Both the position numbers and the translations under genes were made by a program. A stretch of DNA of 64,000 nt, from NCBI RefSeq assembly GCF_039566955.1, contig NZ_CP154796.1, positions 5,084,001-5,148,000 on the forward strand, given 5' to 3'. The notes under the pieces were generated by a model. The model was not told the origin of the DNA. It saw nothing but the letters and a program-made list of their open reading frames with translations, and did not search any database. Origin of the DNA: Micromonospora sp. DSM 45708. Lineage in GTDB: Bacteria; Actinomycetota; Actinomycetes; Mycobacteriales; Micromonosporaceae. This document shows, one piece after another, positions 48,831-58,039 of this stretch (positions are counted from its first letter, which is position 1; every line of letters starts with the position of its first letter).

Positions 48831-49017
48831 TCTGACCAGAGCGCAGTGGCGCAAGAGCACCCGCAGCGGCAGCAACGGCGGAGAGTGTGTCGAGGTAGCC
48901 GACAACCTGCCCGGCCTGGTCGCCGTACGCGACAGCAAGGATTCGGCGGGTCCGGTCCTCACCTTCACCCCCGCCGCCTGGACCACCTTCACCGCCCAGA
49001 CCAAGCACACCCGCTGA
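48823..49017 (+). CDS. DUF397 domain protein
   Basis: 64 residues with [35 protein letters not shown] and PAAWTTF, the DUF397 pattern. ATG 48823 lies inside the end of the XRE gene behind GGGGAGG. Paralogue of 82-282. Confidence 0.92.
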   Translation: MADLTRAQWRKSTRSGSNGGECVEVADNLPGLVAVRDSKDSAGPVLTFTPAAWTTFTAQTKHTR

Positions 49018-49023
49018 CGGCAG

Positions 49024-49060
49024 CCCGGGGGCGCGGCGGGCGATGACCGCCGCACCCGGG
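49024..49060. terminator. Bidirectional terminator
   Basis: Nested stems CCCGGG (49024-49029, 49055-49060) and GCGGCGG (49033-49039, complement 49047-49053) between the DUF397 gene and the convergent hsdR. Confidence 0.6.
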
Positions 49061-49061
49061 T

Positions 49062-51992
49062 TCAGTAGTACTCGCGGATGTAGCCGAGGGCGCGCTCGTA
49101 CACGTCGTTGTCGCGGATTTTGAACTTGATGTAGAGCGCCTTGCGCAGGGACTGCTGGACCAGACGGTCGCCGTCGCGGGTGTCCTGCCAGCCTTCGAAG
49201 CGCACCGCCCGCACGACCTCGTCCACCTCCTCGACGACCTTCTCGGCGATGACCGGCGTTCCGTTGCCCTTGAGCGACTGGAACAGCTCGGTGAGCGCCG
49301 CCTTGCCCTGCTCCTCGCGGGGGATCTGCGCGGCGGCCTTCTCCGCGGCCACGGTGTCCCGGGCAAGGGCGAACAACTCCTTGAGGAAGTCCAGGCTGGC
49401 CTGCTGCGCGTGCGCGTACTTCTCCCGCAGCGCGGCGAGCCGCTTGCCGAGTTCGACGAAGGCCGGGTTGCCCTTGTGCTTGGCGATACGGGCGGTAATC
49501 CACTTTTCGACCTCGACCGGGTCGACGTCCGGCCGCCGGCCGGTCATGAGGTCCTCGATCACCTGGGCGTCGAGCACGATCGTGTCGAGATCGCTGCGGG
49601 GCACCTCGACGGTGACGTGTTCGTTGATGAGTTCCAGCGTCTTGGCGCCGAGGGTGTGCCAGACCAGCCGGCCGGCGATGTCCGAGGGCCGCACCGACTC
49701 GTACACGTCGGTGAGCCACCGGTAGTCGGTGGCGTAGGGCGAGACGATCGGGTCCGGGCTGAGTGTCTCCCAGAGTTGGGCCACGACGCTGTAGGCCGCG
49801 CCGAAGGCATCGCGGGCCTCGTCGCTGCTGAGCGCGTTCTGCGCGGAAATGAGCCCTTCATAGCCGCCCACGGTCCGGTCGACGCCGGGGAAAAAGGCCA
49901 AGGCTGCCTCGACGGCCGGGCGGAGCTGATTCTTCAGCACGTCGATGTTGCTGATGACCTGCTGGACGCTCTTCTCGTCGAAGGCGAACGCCTTGGCGAC
50001 GTTGTCGAAGATGCCCAGGTAGTCGACGATCAGGCCGTGCGTCTTGCTCGGCGGGTAGACGCGGTTGGTGCGGGTGATCGCCTGGAGCAGGTTGTGCTCC
50101 TTGAGCGGCTTGTCGACGTACTGCGCGTAGAGAATGGGCGCGTCGAAGCCCACGAGCAGCTTCGCCGTCACGATGATGATCTTCAGGGGGTCGGCCGGGT
50201 CGTTGAACCGGGCAGTGATGCGCTCCAACTCCTCCCGGTCGGGCGTGTAGTCCTTCCACGCCTCCGGGTCGCGGGCGGTGCGGCTCATCACGACCGTGGA
50301 GGCCTCGGGACCGAGGATCTCGTCGAGTTCCGCCTTGTAGGCGACGCAGGTCTCCTTGTCGTAGACGACCACCTGCGCCTTGAAACCCTGCGGTTCGACC
50401 TTCGCCCGGAAGTGCTCGGCGATGTCCTCGGCGATCCTGCGGACCCGCCCGGGAGACTTGATCAGCGACTCCAGGGAGGCGGCCCGCCTGGACAACGTCG
50501 ACTTGTCGGCCTCGGTGAGCTGGTGCTGCTCAGCCAACTCCGCGAAGGCGGCGTCAATGGCCGCCTCGTCGAGGTGAATCTCTGACAGACGCGGCTCGAA
50601 GTGCAGCGGCAGCGTCGCCCCGTCCCGGATCGAATCCTGGAACGAATACCGCGACAGGTAGCCACCTTCATCCTTTGTGGACCCAAACCACATGAACGTG
50701 TTGCGGTCCCGGCGGTTGATCGGAGTACCGGTCAGGCCGAACAGGAATGCGTTCGGCAGCGCCTCGCGCATCTTGCGACCGTAGTCGCCCTCCTGAGAAC
50801 GGTGAGCCTCGTCGACCATGACGATGATGTTGTCGCGGGCGTCCAGCACGCCCGGCGCCTCGCCGAACTTGTGGACCGTGGTGATGATGACCTTCCGCGC
50901 ACCGGTGCTGAGCAGATCCTGAAGCTCCCGGCGGCTATTGGTCGAGACGAGGTTCGGCACGTCCGAGGCGTTGAACGTGCCGGTGATCTGGGCGTCCAGG
51001 TCGATCCGGTCCACCACGATGATCACGGTGGGGTTCGTCAGCCCCGCCGTGGCGCGCAACTTCTGGGCGGTGAACACCATGAGCAACGACTTGCCCGAAC
51101 CCTGAAAGTGCCAGATCAGACCCTGCTTGATCCGCCCGTGCAGCACCCGCTCGACAATCAGGTTCGTCGCCTGGAACTGCTGGAACCGCGCAATGATCTT
51201 TATCTTGCGGTGCTTCTTGTCGGTGGCGAACACCGTGAAGAACCGCAGGAAGTCCAACACCGCCACTGGCGACAGCACACCCTCGACCGCCTCGCGCACC
51301 ACCGCCAGGCCGGACCGCGCCGGGGCGTCGTCGTCTGTCTCCTCCCGCCACGGACCCCAGAGGCCGACCGGCATGCCGACCGAGCCGTACCGGAAGTCCT
51401 TGCCCTCGGTGGCGAAGCTGAACACGTTCGGCACGAAGAACGCCGGTACGTTGACCTCGTAGTCCTCGTCGATCTGCGCCGCCGCGTCGATCCAGGAGTA
51501 CGCCGGCCGAACCGGCGACTTCGCCTCGCCGACTACCAGCGGGAACCCGTTGCACCACAGCACCAGGTCGAAGCGGCGCTCGACCCGCCCAACCCGGTAG
51601 GTCACCTCCGTCGAGACAATCCACTGGTTGACGCTTGGGTCCAGGTTATCGAAGTCGATGAGCCGGACCGTGACGTGCTCGCCGGCCGGGCCGAACGGCA
51701 TCGACTTCTGCCCGGTCAACCAGGCGGCGAACTGCTCGTTGGCGACAACCGGGTTCGGCGTACGGCGAGCGGCCAGAATGATCGCGCGCAGTTGGTAGAT
51801 GACCTCGTCGGCCCGCCGGGGGTCGGCCTCGATGGCCGGGTTCAGGCGGATCAGGGCCGCTTTGAGCGGCCCCTCCAGCAGGACTTCGTCCTCCCGGCGC
51901 GGCAACTGCTTACCGGACACGAACTGGACGTCACGAGACGCGACAAGATCACTAACGAAGTCTCGGACTGAGTTCGCCTCATTGAAAGTCAC
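49062..51992 (-). CDS. hsdR: Type I restriction enzyme R subunit
   Basis: 976 residues. Nuclease domain with FDLVLWCNGFPLVVGEAK (PD-(D/E)XK residues Asp, Glu, Lys near 142-158), then an SF2 translocase: Walker A WHFQGSGKSLL, DEAH box VDEAHRSQEGDYG, GLTGTPINRRDRN, and later AITRTNRVYP. Cuts unmodified DNA after translocation as part of R2(M1M2)S. GTG 51992 is preferred to 51998: it is 7 bases from AGGAGG and makes a 4-base GTGA overlap with hsdS, like the other junctions of the operon. Confidence 0.96.
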   Translation of the reverse strand: MTFNEANSVRDFVSDLVASRDVQFVSGKQLPRREDEVLLEGPLKAALIRLNPAIEADPRRADEVIYQLRAIILAARRTPNPVVANEQFAAWLTGQKSMPFGPAGEHVTVRLIDFDNLDPSVNQWIVSTEVTYRVGRVERRFDLVLWCNGFPLVVGEAKSPVRPAYSWIDAAAQIDEDYEVNVPAFFVPNVFSFATEGKDFRYGSVGMPVGLWGPWREETDDDAPARSGLAVVREAVEGVLSPVAVLDFLRFFTVFATDKKHRKIKIIARFQQFQATNLIVERVLHGRIKQGLIWHFQGSGKSLLMVFTAQKLRATAGLTNPTVIIVVDRIDLDAQITGTFNASDVPNLVSTNSRRELQDLLSTGARKVIITTVHKFGEAPGVLDARDNIIVMVDEAHRSQEGDYGRKMREALPNAFLFGLTGTPINRRDRNTFMWFGSTKDEGGYLSRYSFQDSIRDGATLPLHFEPRLSEIHLDEAAIDAAFAELAEQHQLTEADKSTLSRRAASLESLIKSPGRVRRIAEDIAEHFRAKVEPQGFKAQVVVYDKETCVAYKAELDEILGPEASTVVMSRTARDPEAWKDYTPDREELERITARFNDPADPLKIIIVTAKLLVGFDAPILYAQYVDKPLKEHNLLQAITRTNRVYPPSKTHGLIVDYLGIFDNVAKAFAFDEKSVQQVISNIDVLKNQLRPAVEAALAFFPGVDRTVGGYEGLISAQNALSSDEARDAFGAAYSVVAQLWETLSPDPIVSPYATDYRWLTDVYESVRPSDIAGRLVWHTLGAKTLELINEHVTVEVPRSDLDTIVLDAQVIEDLMTGRRPDVDPVEVEKWITARIAKHKGNPAFVELGKRLAALREKYAHAQQASLDFLKELFALARDTVAAEKAAAQIPREEQGKAALTELFQSLKGNGTPVIAEKVVEEVDEVVRAVRFEGWQDTRDGDRLVQQSLRKALYIKFKIRDNDVYERALGYIREYY

Positions 51993-53167
51993 TGGCACAC
52001 CTCCTGAAGGAGCCGCGCCTGCAATTCGCGAGCATTGTCAACGTCACGCTGAGCGCAAACGACAGCTGCCCTTGCCTGAGCCATTTTTTCCAGGAATCGC
52101 GCCTGGTCCGTCAGCGGAATCGCTGGAAACGCAAGCCGACGCACATCCTTTTGGGAAATATTTTTCATCGCCGCCCCGGTTCCAGTGGCAACCGAAGCGA
52201 TTTCCGCCCGAGTACGCGGCACTTGGAGGTACTCATATACGAAACTGCGAGTAACCACCGCTTCCCTTACGTCCAACCGAAGCGTCTTGTCACTAAGCAT
52301 CAGATTTGGATGATCCGCAGGAACAATACATGAGCGTCCGACGTAGGCCGAAGTGTTCGCGCGTGTCACGAGGAGGTCACCACCAAAGATTTGACACTCC
52401 GACGAAAACCCCCTTTGATCTAGCAACTCTTTATTCTCGGCCGCAATAAACCCTTCCTCGCCGATGGCACTTACCTTCAGGACTCCGTACTTCCCGTCCC
52501 TAGCGGGGGCCGAAGATCCAGGAAGGCTGCGACCCGCCGCAATCCCCGTCAAGACGTCACCGAGGGATGCGCGCCACTCGAATCGAGAGAGCAAAGACGA
52601 GCCCAGTTCTCGCACCGCCGCAGTTGCACAATTCTTCACATGGCGGGCAACGCGAACAGCGTCCTCCGTCATCCAAAGGATGGCCGCAATACGCTCCTGT
52701 TCATGAATGGGCGGCAAATCGAACTGATAGTTCGCCAGATCCGTCCAGTTGATGTAGGGGTTTACAGATCCGCGCGAATTCGCCACCGCATAAAAGTGAA
52801 ACAGTTCCGAACTTAGCAGGAATGGCATGAATTCCTGAAGCAGGATGCTCGGATCACAGGTTTCAAGCACGAACGTTTTCTCGCCGGTGATCCCCTCAAA
52901 GTCAGGCACGGCCGTCTTACGCAGGTAGGAACGACGCGACACGTAGAGCACGTGGCCCGGTCGGAAGCGCTTGTAGAACATCGGGCCGATGGGGTCGCGC
53001 CCGATGACGCCCCAATCCGTGATGTGGAGGCTGTTGCTGGGGATGTGTTCTCCGGCGAGGAAACGCTCCAGACCCGACGTTTCCGGGTCTACCCGGTCGG
53101 TGACGTGCCTGATCACGTCTCCGAGCGCGACGCGCTTCCAGCCGCTCTTGTCCAGATTGAGGCTCAC
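51989..53167 (-). CDS. hsdS: Type I restriction-modification specificity subunit
   Basis: 392 residues with two target-recognition domains, each followed by a helical spacer (first ends LPPIHEQERIAAILW, second IPLTDQARFLEKM). It sets the bipartite recognition site. The gene is visibly AT-richer than its neighbours, for example around 52040-52340 and 52680-52860, which fits transfer and diversification of recognition domains. GTG 53167 overlaps the hsdM stop by 4 bases and has AGGAGG 7 bases upstream. Confidence 0.95.
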   Translation of the reverse strand: MSLNLDKSGWKRVALGDVIRHVTDRVDPETSGLERFLAGEHIPSNSLHITDWGVIGRDPIGPMFYKRFRPGHVLYVSRRSYLRKTAVPDFEGITGEKTFVLETCDPSILLQEFMPFLLSSELFHFYAVANSRGSVNPYINWTDLANYQFDLPPIHEQERIAAILWMTEDAVRVARHVKNCATAAVRELGSSLLSRFEWRASLGDVLTGIAAGRSLPGSSAPARDGKYGVLKVSAIGEEGFIAAENKELLDQRGFSSECQIFGGDLLVTRANTSAYVGRSCIVPADHPNLMLSDKTLRLDVREAVVTRSFVYEYLQVPRTRAEIASVATGTGAAMKNISQKDVRRLAFPAIPLTDQARFLEKMAQARAAVVCAQRDVDNARELQARLLQEVCQ

Positions 53168-54654
53168 TTGGCTACCTCCTGCCGCAGCATGGCGAGCACG
53201 TCACCGATGGCGCGGTCCGCCTCCGCTGCCGAGGCCCGCCAGGCGTCGATTGCGTCGATGACGCCTACAGCTTCGGCTGACTCGTCCACGCCGTTGCGGC
53301 TGACATAGAGCGGGATGGCGAGGCTGTTCCCCTTGTCGCCGATCTCGTCGAGCGTGGCCACCGCAGCGAAGCCGTCTTGCTCCTCAAAGCCCTCATAGGC
53401 AGCGAGGATCTTCTGCTGGTGGCGGCCACGCAGGAACGACTGGCTCTGTTCCCGCGCGACTTCCGTCCGAGCGTCGATGAAGAGGACCTTCCCCTTCCTG
53501 TCGACCGGCTTGCGTGCTCGCAGGATCACCACAGCCGCCGGCATGGGTGAGTTGTAGAACAGGCCTTCTCCCAGCCCCAGCACACACTCCACGAGGTCGG
53601 ATTTGACCAGCCCAGACCGCATCGCAAGCTCGTCCCGCCGGAACAGGACGCCATGCGGGAGCAGAATCGCGGCCCGGCCGGACTCGGGGTCCAGGCTGGC
53701 CGCGATGTGTTGGAAGAACGCGTAGTCAGCACGCCCCTGCGGCGGCACTCCCCACATGTTGCGGCCGTACGGGTCGTTGGTGAACGCGGTCCGGTTCCAG
53801 GCCTTGATGGAGTACGGCGGGTTGGCGAGCACCACGTCGAACGTGCGCAGCCGATCACCGTCGAGGAAGGCGGGCTTGGTGAGCGTGTCGCCGTGCGCGA
53901 TGTCGCCGTCGACGATGCCGTGCAGGAACAGGTTCATCCGGGCGATGGCCGACGTCCCGTAGTTGAGTTCCTGCCCGTACAGGCGCAGGTTGCGCCACTC
54001 CTTGCCCTGCCGGCGCAGCTCGGCGGCGGTGGAGATGAGCATGCCTCCGGTGCCGCAGGTCGGGTCGTAGACCGACTCCCCCGGTTCGGGCTTGAGCATC
54101 ATCGTCATCAGGTGCACGAGCGTGCGGTTGGTGTAGAACTCCTGGGCGGTGTGGCCGGAGTCGTCAGCGAACTTCTTGATCAGATACTCGTACCCCTGAC
54201 CGAGTTCGTCCTCGGGCAGGTTCGCCACCGAGAGCGTCTTGGTGGAGAAGTGCTCGATGAGTTCCTTGACGGTCCGGTCGGGCAGCAGGCTCTTGTTGCC
54301 CCACTCGCCGTCGCCGAACACGCCGGGCAGCGTGTCCGGGTTGGCCGCCTCGATCGCTCGCATGGCCGCTGCGACCGCCGCGCCGACGTCGCTGGCGACG
54401 TCGCGGATATCCTGCCAGTGGGCACCCTCGGGGATGGCGAAGCGATGGTTCTCCGGCAGGTCGGCCAGCTCTTCCTCACCGTAGGCGGCCAGCGCGGCGG
54501 CGCGTTCCTCGTCGTACACGTCGGAGAGCCGCTTGAGGAAGACCAGCGGGAAGATGTACTGCTTGTAGTCGCCGGCATCGATGAGGCCGCGCAGCCGGAC
54601 GGCGGCTCCCCACAGGTAGGACTCCAACTCGCGCTGGGTGATGCGCGTGCTCAT
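53164..54654 (-). CDS. hsdM: Type I methyltransferase subunit with NPPY motif (probable m4C)
   Basis: 496 residues. N-terminal HsdM helical domain (LKRLSDVYDEER), motif I VYDPTCGTGGM (about 196-205) and motif IV LANPPYSIKAW (NPPY at 278-281). It is a clear paralogue of the adjacent hsdM, but the tip of the active site differs (Tyr instead of Phe), and the usual EYYTPR segment reads EFYTNR. NPPY subunits in two-HsdM type I systems are reported to make N4-methylcytosine; that is inferred here. ATG 54654 overlaps the other hsdM by 4 bases. Confidence 0.94.
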   Translation of the reverse strand: MSTRITQRELESYLWGAAVRLRGLIDAGDYKQYIFPLVFLKRLSDVYDEERAAALAAYGEEELADLPENHRFAIPEGAHWQDIRDVASDVGAAVAAAMRAIEAANPDTLPGVFGDGEWGNKSLLPDRTVKELIEHFSTKTLSVANLPEDELGQGYEYLIKKFADDSGHTAQEFYTNRTLVHLMTMMLKPEPGESVYDPTCGTGGMLISTAAELRRQGKEWRNLRLYGQELNYGTSAIARMNLFLHGIVDGDIAHGDTLTKPAFLDGDRLRTFDVVLANPPYSIKAWNRTAFTNDPYGRNMWGVPPQGRADYAFFQHIAASLDPESGRAAILLPHGVLFRRDELAMRSGLVKSDLVECVLGLGEGLFYNSPMPAAVVILRARKPVDRKGKVLFIDARTEVAREQSQSFLRGRHQQKILAAYEGFEEQDGFAAVATLDEIGDKGNSLAIPLYVSRNGVDESAEAVGVIDAIDAWRASAAEADRAIGDVLAMLRQEVAK

Positions 54655-56210
54655 GCCGTCACCTCCGCAGGCCCAAGGCCCCACTTGGCCAGTTCGGCCT
54701 CCAGCGCGGCGCGCGTCTCGCGGGCGGCGGCGTGAGCCGCTTCGAGGTCGGCCAGGGCCTGCTCCAGCGTGTGCTGTTCGCCGTCGTCGACGGGCGTGAC
54801 GTACAGCGGGATGTTGAGGTTGAAGCCGTTGACCTTGATGTCGTCGAGCGTGGCGACCGCCGCCAGGCCGGGCGCGTCAGCGAACGCCTGGACGGTCCGC
54901 AGCAGCGTGTCGGCGTGCTCGGGTTCGAGCGTGTTCTGGTTACGGCCGCGCCGGAACAGTTTCTCACCGTTGACGAACAGCACCCGGCCCGCGCGCTCCT
55001 CGACCTTCCGCCGACGCAGGATCAGCACGGACGCGGCTAAGCCGGTGCCGTAGAAGAGGTTCGGCGCGAGGCCGATCACGGCCTCGACCAGGTCGGCCTT
55101 CAGCACGAACTCGCGGATGCGGCCCTCGGCGCCTTGGCGGAACAGCGCACCCTGCGGGAGGACGACGGCCACCCGGCCGGTGCCGGGCGCCGCGGATTCG
55201 ATCATGTGCTGGACCCATGCCCAGTCGGCGTACCCCTTGGGCGGCACGCCCCCGAGCCGGTTGCGGCCCCACGGGTCGGTGCCCCACGCCACGTCGCCCC
55301 AGTTCTTGAGCGAGAACGGCGGGTTGGCGATGACGCAGTCGAACCGGGTGAGGCGACCGCCGTCGAAGAAGGCCGGCGCGCGCAGCGTGTCCTCGTGCTC
55401 GATCTTGAAATCCTGGACGCCGTGCAGGAGCAGGTTCATCTTGGCGAGGCCAGAGGTGGCGAGCACCTTCTCCTGGCCGAAGAGTTTGCCCCAGAGCGTC
55501 TGCGGTCGGCCGCCCTGGCGCTTCACGTGCTCGATGACCTCGATAAGCATGCCGCCCGTGCCGCAGGCCGGGTCGTAGACCGTCTCGCCTTCCTGCGGGT
55601 CGAGGATGTCGACGAGCAGTCGCACCACGGGGCGCGGGGTGTAGTACTCGCCGGCCTTCTTGTTGGACTGGTCCGCGAACCGCTTGATGAGATACTCGTA
55701 CGCCTGCCCGAACACGTCCGGCGCGACGACGGCATTGCTCAGCGTGCGAGTGGAGAAGTGCTCGATGAGGTCGCGCAGTTTGGCATCGGGCAGCTTGTCC
55801 TTGTTCGTCCAGGCGGCGCCGCCGAAGATGCCGTACAGCACGTCCGGGTTGACCTTCTCTATCGCCCGGAACGCGCTCACCAGGGCCTGCCCGATGTTCT
55901 CGGTGCGGGCGCGCACGTCCTCCCAGAGACTGCCGGTCGGGATGCCGAAGCGGTGGTTCTCGGGAAACGACGCGTACTCGTGATCACCGCCCGACTCCGC
56001 CAGGGCCCGCTCGTACTCCTCGGTGTAGACGTCGCTGATCCGCTTGAAGAACATCAGCGGGAAGATGTACGCCTTGAAATCCGCCTGGTCGATGCTGCCG
56101 CGCAACAGGTCGGCGGCTCGGGCCAGGTACTGCTCCAACTCGGAGAGGCTGAGTGGGATGGCGAGCGTGTCACGAGGTGTCGCGGAAACCCGCGCATAAC
56201 GCTCGGTCAT
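54651..56210 (-). CDS. hsdM: Type I methyltransferase subunit with NPPF motif (probable m6A)
   Basis: 519 residues. KRISDVYTEEYERAL helical domain, EYYTPRPVVRLLVDIL, motif I VYDPACGTGGM (about 212-221), motif IV IANPPFSLKNW (NPPF at 296-299), typical of N6-adenine HsdM. C-terminal coiled segment (about 485-515) probably contacts HsdS. First gene of the hsdM-hsdM-hsdS-hsdR operon. ATG 56210 has no ribosome site of its own; a short upstream reading frame ends on it. The in-frame extension to 56510 lacks similarity and is rejected. Confidence 0.95.
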   Translation of the reverse strand: MTERYARVSATPRDTLAIPLSLSELEQYLARAADLLRGSIDQADFKAYIFPLMFFKRISDVYTEEYERALAESGGDHEYASFPENHRFGIPTGSLWEDVRARTENIGQALVSAFRAIEKVNPDVLYGIFGGAAWTNKDKLPDAKLRDLIEHFSTRTLSNAVVAPDVFGQAYEYLIKRFADQSNKKAGEYYTPRPVVRLLVDILDPQEGETVYDPACGTGGMLIEVIEHVKRQGGRPQTLWGKLFGQEKVLATSGLAKMNLLLHGVQDFKIEHEDTLRAPAFFDGGRLTRFDCVIANPPFSLKNWGDVAWGTDPWGRNRLGGVPPKGYADWAWVQHMIESAAPGTGRVAVVLPQGALFRQGAEGRIREFVLKADLVEAVIGLAPNLFYGTGLAASVLILRRRKVEERAGRVLFVNGEKLFRRGRNQNTLEPEHADTLLRTVQAFADAPGLAAVATLDDIKVNGFNLNIPLYVTPVDDGEQHTLEQALADLEAAHAAARETRAALEAELAKWGLGPAEVTA

Positions 56211-56233
56211 GTCACGGTCCGATCTTGGGTCAT
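56207..56233 (-). CDS. Possible 8-codon leader frame coupled to hsdM
   Basis: MTQDRTVT from ATG 56233; its TGA (56207-56209) overlaps the hsdM ATG as ATGA. AGGAGGAG lies 12-14 bases before this ATG, rather far. It could deliver ribosomes to hsdM, which otherwise has no Shine-Dalgarno. Speculative. Confidence 0.35.
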   Translation of the reverse strand: MTQDRTVT

Positions 56234-56593
56234 GCTTGGTGCTGTCTCCTCCTGCGTGGGCGGGCACGAATCCGTGCCGCCCCAACCGTAGTCGCAACTG
56301 CGATCGGAGAGGATTCCCGGCATGGGGGTGTTCCGAGCACCGGCACGGCCCTGGCGCATTGATCACTTGACGCTCTGAGCCGACCAACTCGCAGTCAGTT
56401 ACCGGACAGAACCGGCGGTCGCGGCCGAATCGACGATGCGGACATCTCCGTCCGGCAAACGGATCGGTCCGGGCGGATCGCCCGAGCCCCGTCCGGGCAA
56501 CTCTTTCCATGCGTCTGCGCCCACGATCGCGCCGCTTTCCGGTCCGGCCCGCAGGTAACTTCTCGTACCACCGCCTTCACGAGGAGTATCCGC
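56234..56593. promoter_or_regulatory. Divergent control region between hsdM and the nuclease-like gene
   Basis: 360 bases without a supported gene. It must hold the promoters of both divergent units. I see GAGGAG 8 bases before the ATG at 56594, a TTGACG at 56367-56372 without a convincing partner, and no clear operator. Confidence 0.4.
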
Positions 56594-57976
56594 ATGTCCG
56601 AGGAGACCTGGCTCGCGGCCCGCCTGATCCCCACGTCCGGCATCAACGGCGCGGAGGAGCAGGAACGCCGGGCGACGTCCGCCCTATTGGCGGTGATGAG
56701 CGCGGTACGGGAGTTCGGGCGGGTGCTGACCCAGTCCCTCGGCGCACCGGCCGGCACGGTGCAGACCTTCATCGAGGTGCCGTTCAAGCTCGGTAACCAG
56801 CAGCTCTTTCCGGACGGCCTCATCCGCGTCACGCGCGGGCAGCGGCAGTGGACCGCGCTGGTGGAGGTGAAGACCGGCAGCAACGCGCTGCGGGCCGAGC
56901 AGGTGGAGGCGTACCTGGACATCGCCCGCGAGCAGGGCTTCGACGCTCTCATCACGATCTCCAACGAGATCGCCCCCGTGCCGGGCCAGCATCCGACCAC
57001 GATCGATCGCCGGAAGCTGCGCAAGGTCGCGCTCTACCACCTGCCCTGGACGGAGATCCTGACTCAGGCGGTGATCCAGAAGGAGTACCGCGGCGTCGCC
57101 GACCCGGACCAGGCATGGGTCCTGGGCGAGCTGATCAGGTACCTCGAACACCCGCGCTCGGGGGCGCTGGAGTTCAGCGACATGGGACCGGCGTGGGTCC
57201 CCGTACGCGACGGGGTGTCGGCCGGGACGCTGCGGGCCGGCGACGGCGGCGCGGCGGAGGTGGCCGGCCGCTTCGACGCCCTGATCCGCTACGCCTGCCT
57301 GCGCCTCGGCCGACAGTTGGGCACCGACGTCACGCCCGCGCTGAGCCGCCGTGACCTCGCCGACCCGGCCGCACGCACCCAGTCGCTGGTCAACCAGCTC
57401 GTCACCACCGGGACCCTGACCGGGAGCATCAGGATTCCGGGCGCGGTCGGCCACCTCCACGTCACCGCCGATCTGCGGGCCGGGCAGATCGTCTGCCACG
57501 TCGACGTGGACGCTCCCCGCACCGGCAGACCGACCACCAGGGTGAACTGGCTGGTCCGCCAACTGAAGGACGCGCCGGAGACGGTACGGATCGAGGCGTT
57601 CGCCATGCACGCCCGCGGGGGTGGCGCGACGGACCTCCTGCGGCAGGTCCGCGCCGAGCCCACCACGCTGATCACCGACCCCGCCCGTGAGCTGCGGGCG
57701 TTCCGGGTCGCGCAGAGCACGGCGGCGGGCACCAAGCGGGGCAGCGGGCGGGGCGCCTTCATCGATTCCGTGCTGCGCGCGATCGACGACTTCTACGAGC
57801 AGATCATCCAGAACCTGAAGCCCTGGATGCCCGCACCGCCGCGCCTGCGTACGCCGGACGACGTCACGCCCGTGCAGCCGGTCGCCGCGAGCCTGGTCTC
57901 CACCGCCATCTCCTCCCAGGACAGCCCCGACCTCGACACTGCGTCGGTGGCGGGCGACAACCAGCCGAGGCGGTGA
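56594..57976 (+). CDS. PD-(D/E)XK nuclease-like protein next to the R-M operon
   Basis: 460 residues. Residues 60-110 read FIEVPFKLGNQQLFPDGLIR then WTALVEVKTGSN: Asp of PDG, Glu and Lys of EVK fit the PD-(D/E)XK active site, after a helical segment. The C-terminal 300 residues have no fold I can name. Divergent from the type I operon, so a defence role (accessory nuclease) is a fair inference, not shown. Not recognised as a known restriction subunit. GAGGAG precedes ATG 56594. Confidence 0.7.
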   Translation: MSEETWLAARLIPTSGINGAEEQERRATSALLAVMSAVREFGRVLTQSLGAPAGTVQTFIEVPFKLGNQQLFPDGLIRVTRGQRQWTALVEVKTGSNALRAEQVEAYLDIAREQGFDALITISNEIAPVPGQHPTTIDRRKLRKVALYHLPWTEILTQAVIQKEYRGVADPDQAWVLGELIRYLEHPRSGALEFSDMGPAWVPVRDGVSAGTLRAGDGGAAEVAGRFDALIRYACLRLGRQLGTDVTPALSRRDLADPAARTQSLVNQLVTTGTLTGSIRIPGAVGHLHVTADLRAGQIVCHVDVDAPRTGRPTTRVNWLVRQLKDAPETVRIEAFAMHARGGGATDLLRQVRAEPTTLITDPARELRAFRVAQSTAAGTKRGSGRGAFIDSVLRAIDDFYEQIIQNLKPWMPAPPRLRTPDDVTPVQPVAASLVSTAISSQDSPDLDTASVAGDNQPRR

Positions 57977-58039
57977 TCCTGCCGCTCCTCCCCGCCGGAA
58001 CGGGCACGGTGGAAGGAGCGGCGAGGAACGGCTGCGTGG

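Noticed and set aside
49062..56210. Reading the two hsdM genes as a recent duplication
   Set aside because: They differ in length, motif IV and many conserved blocks; divergence is old and fits distinct subunits.
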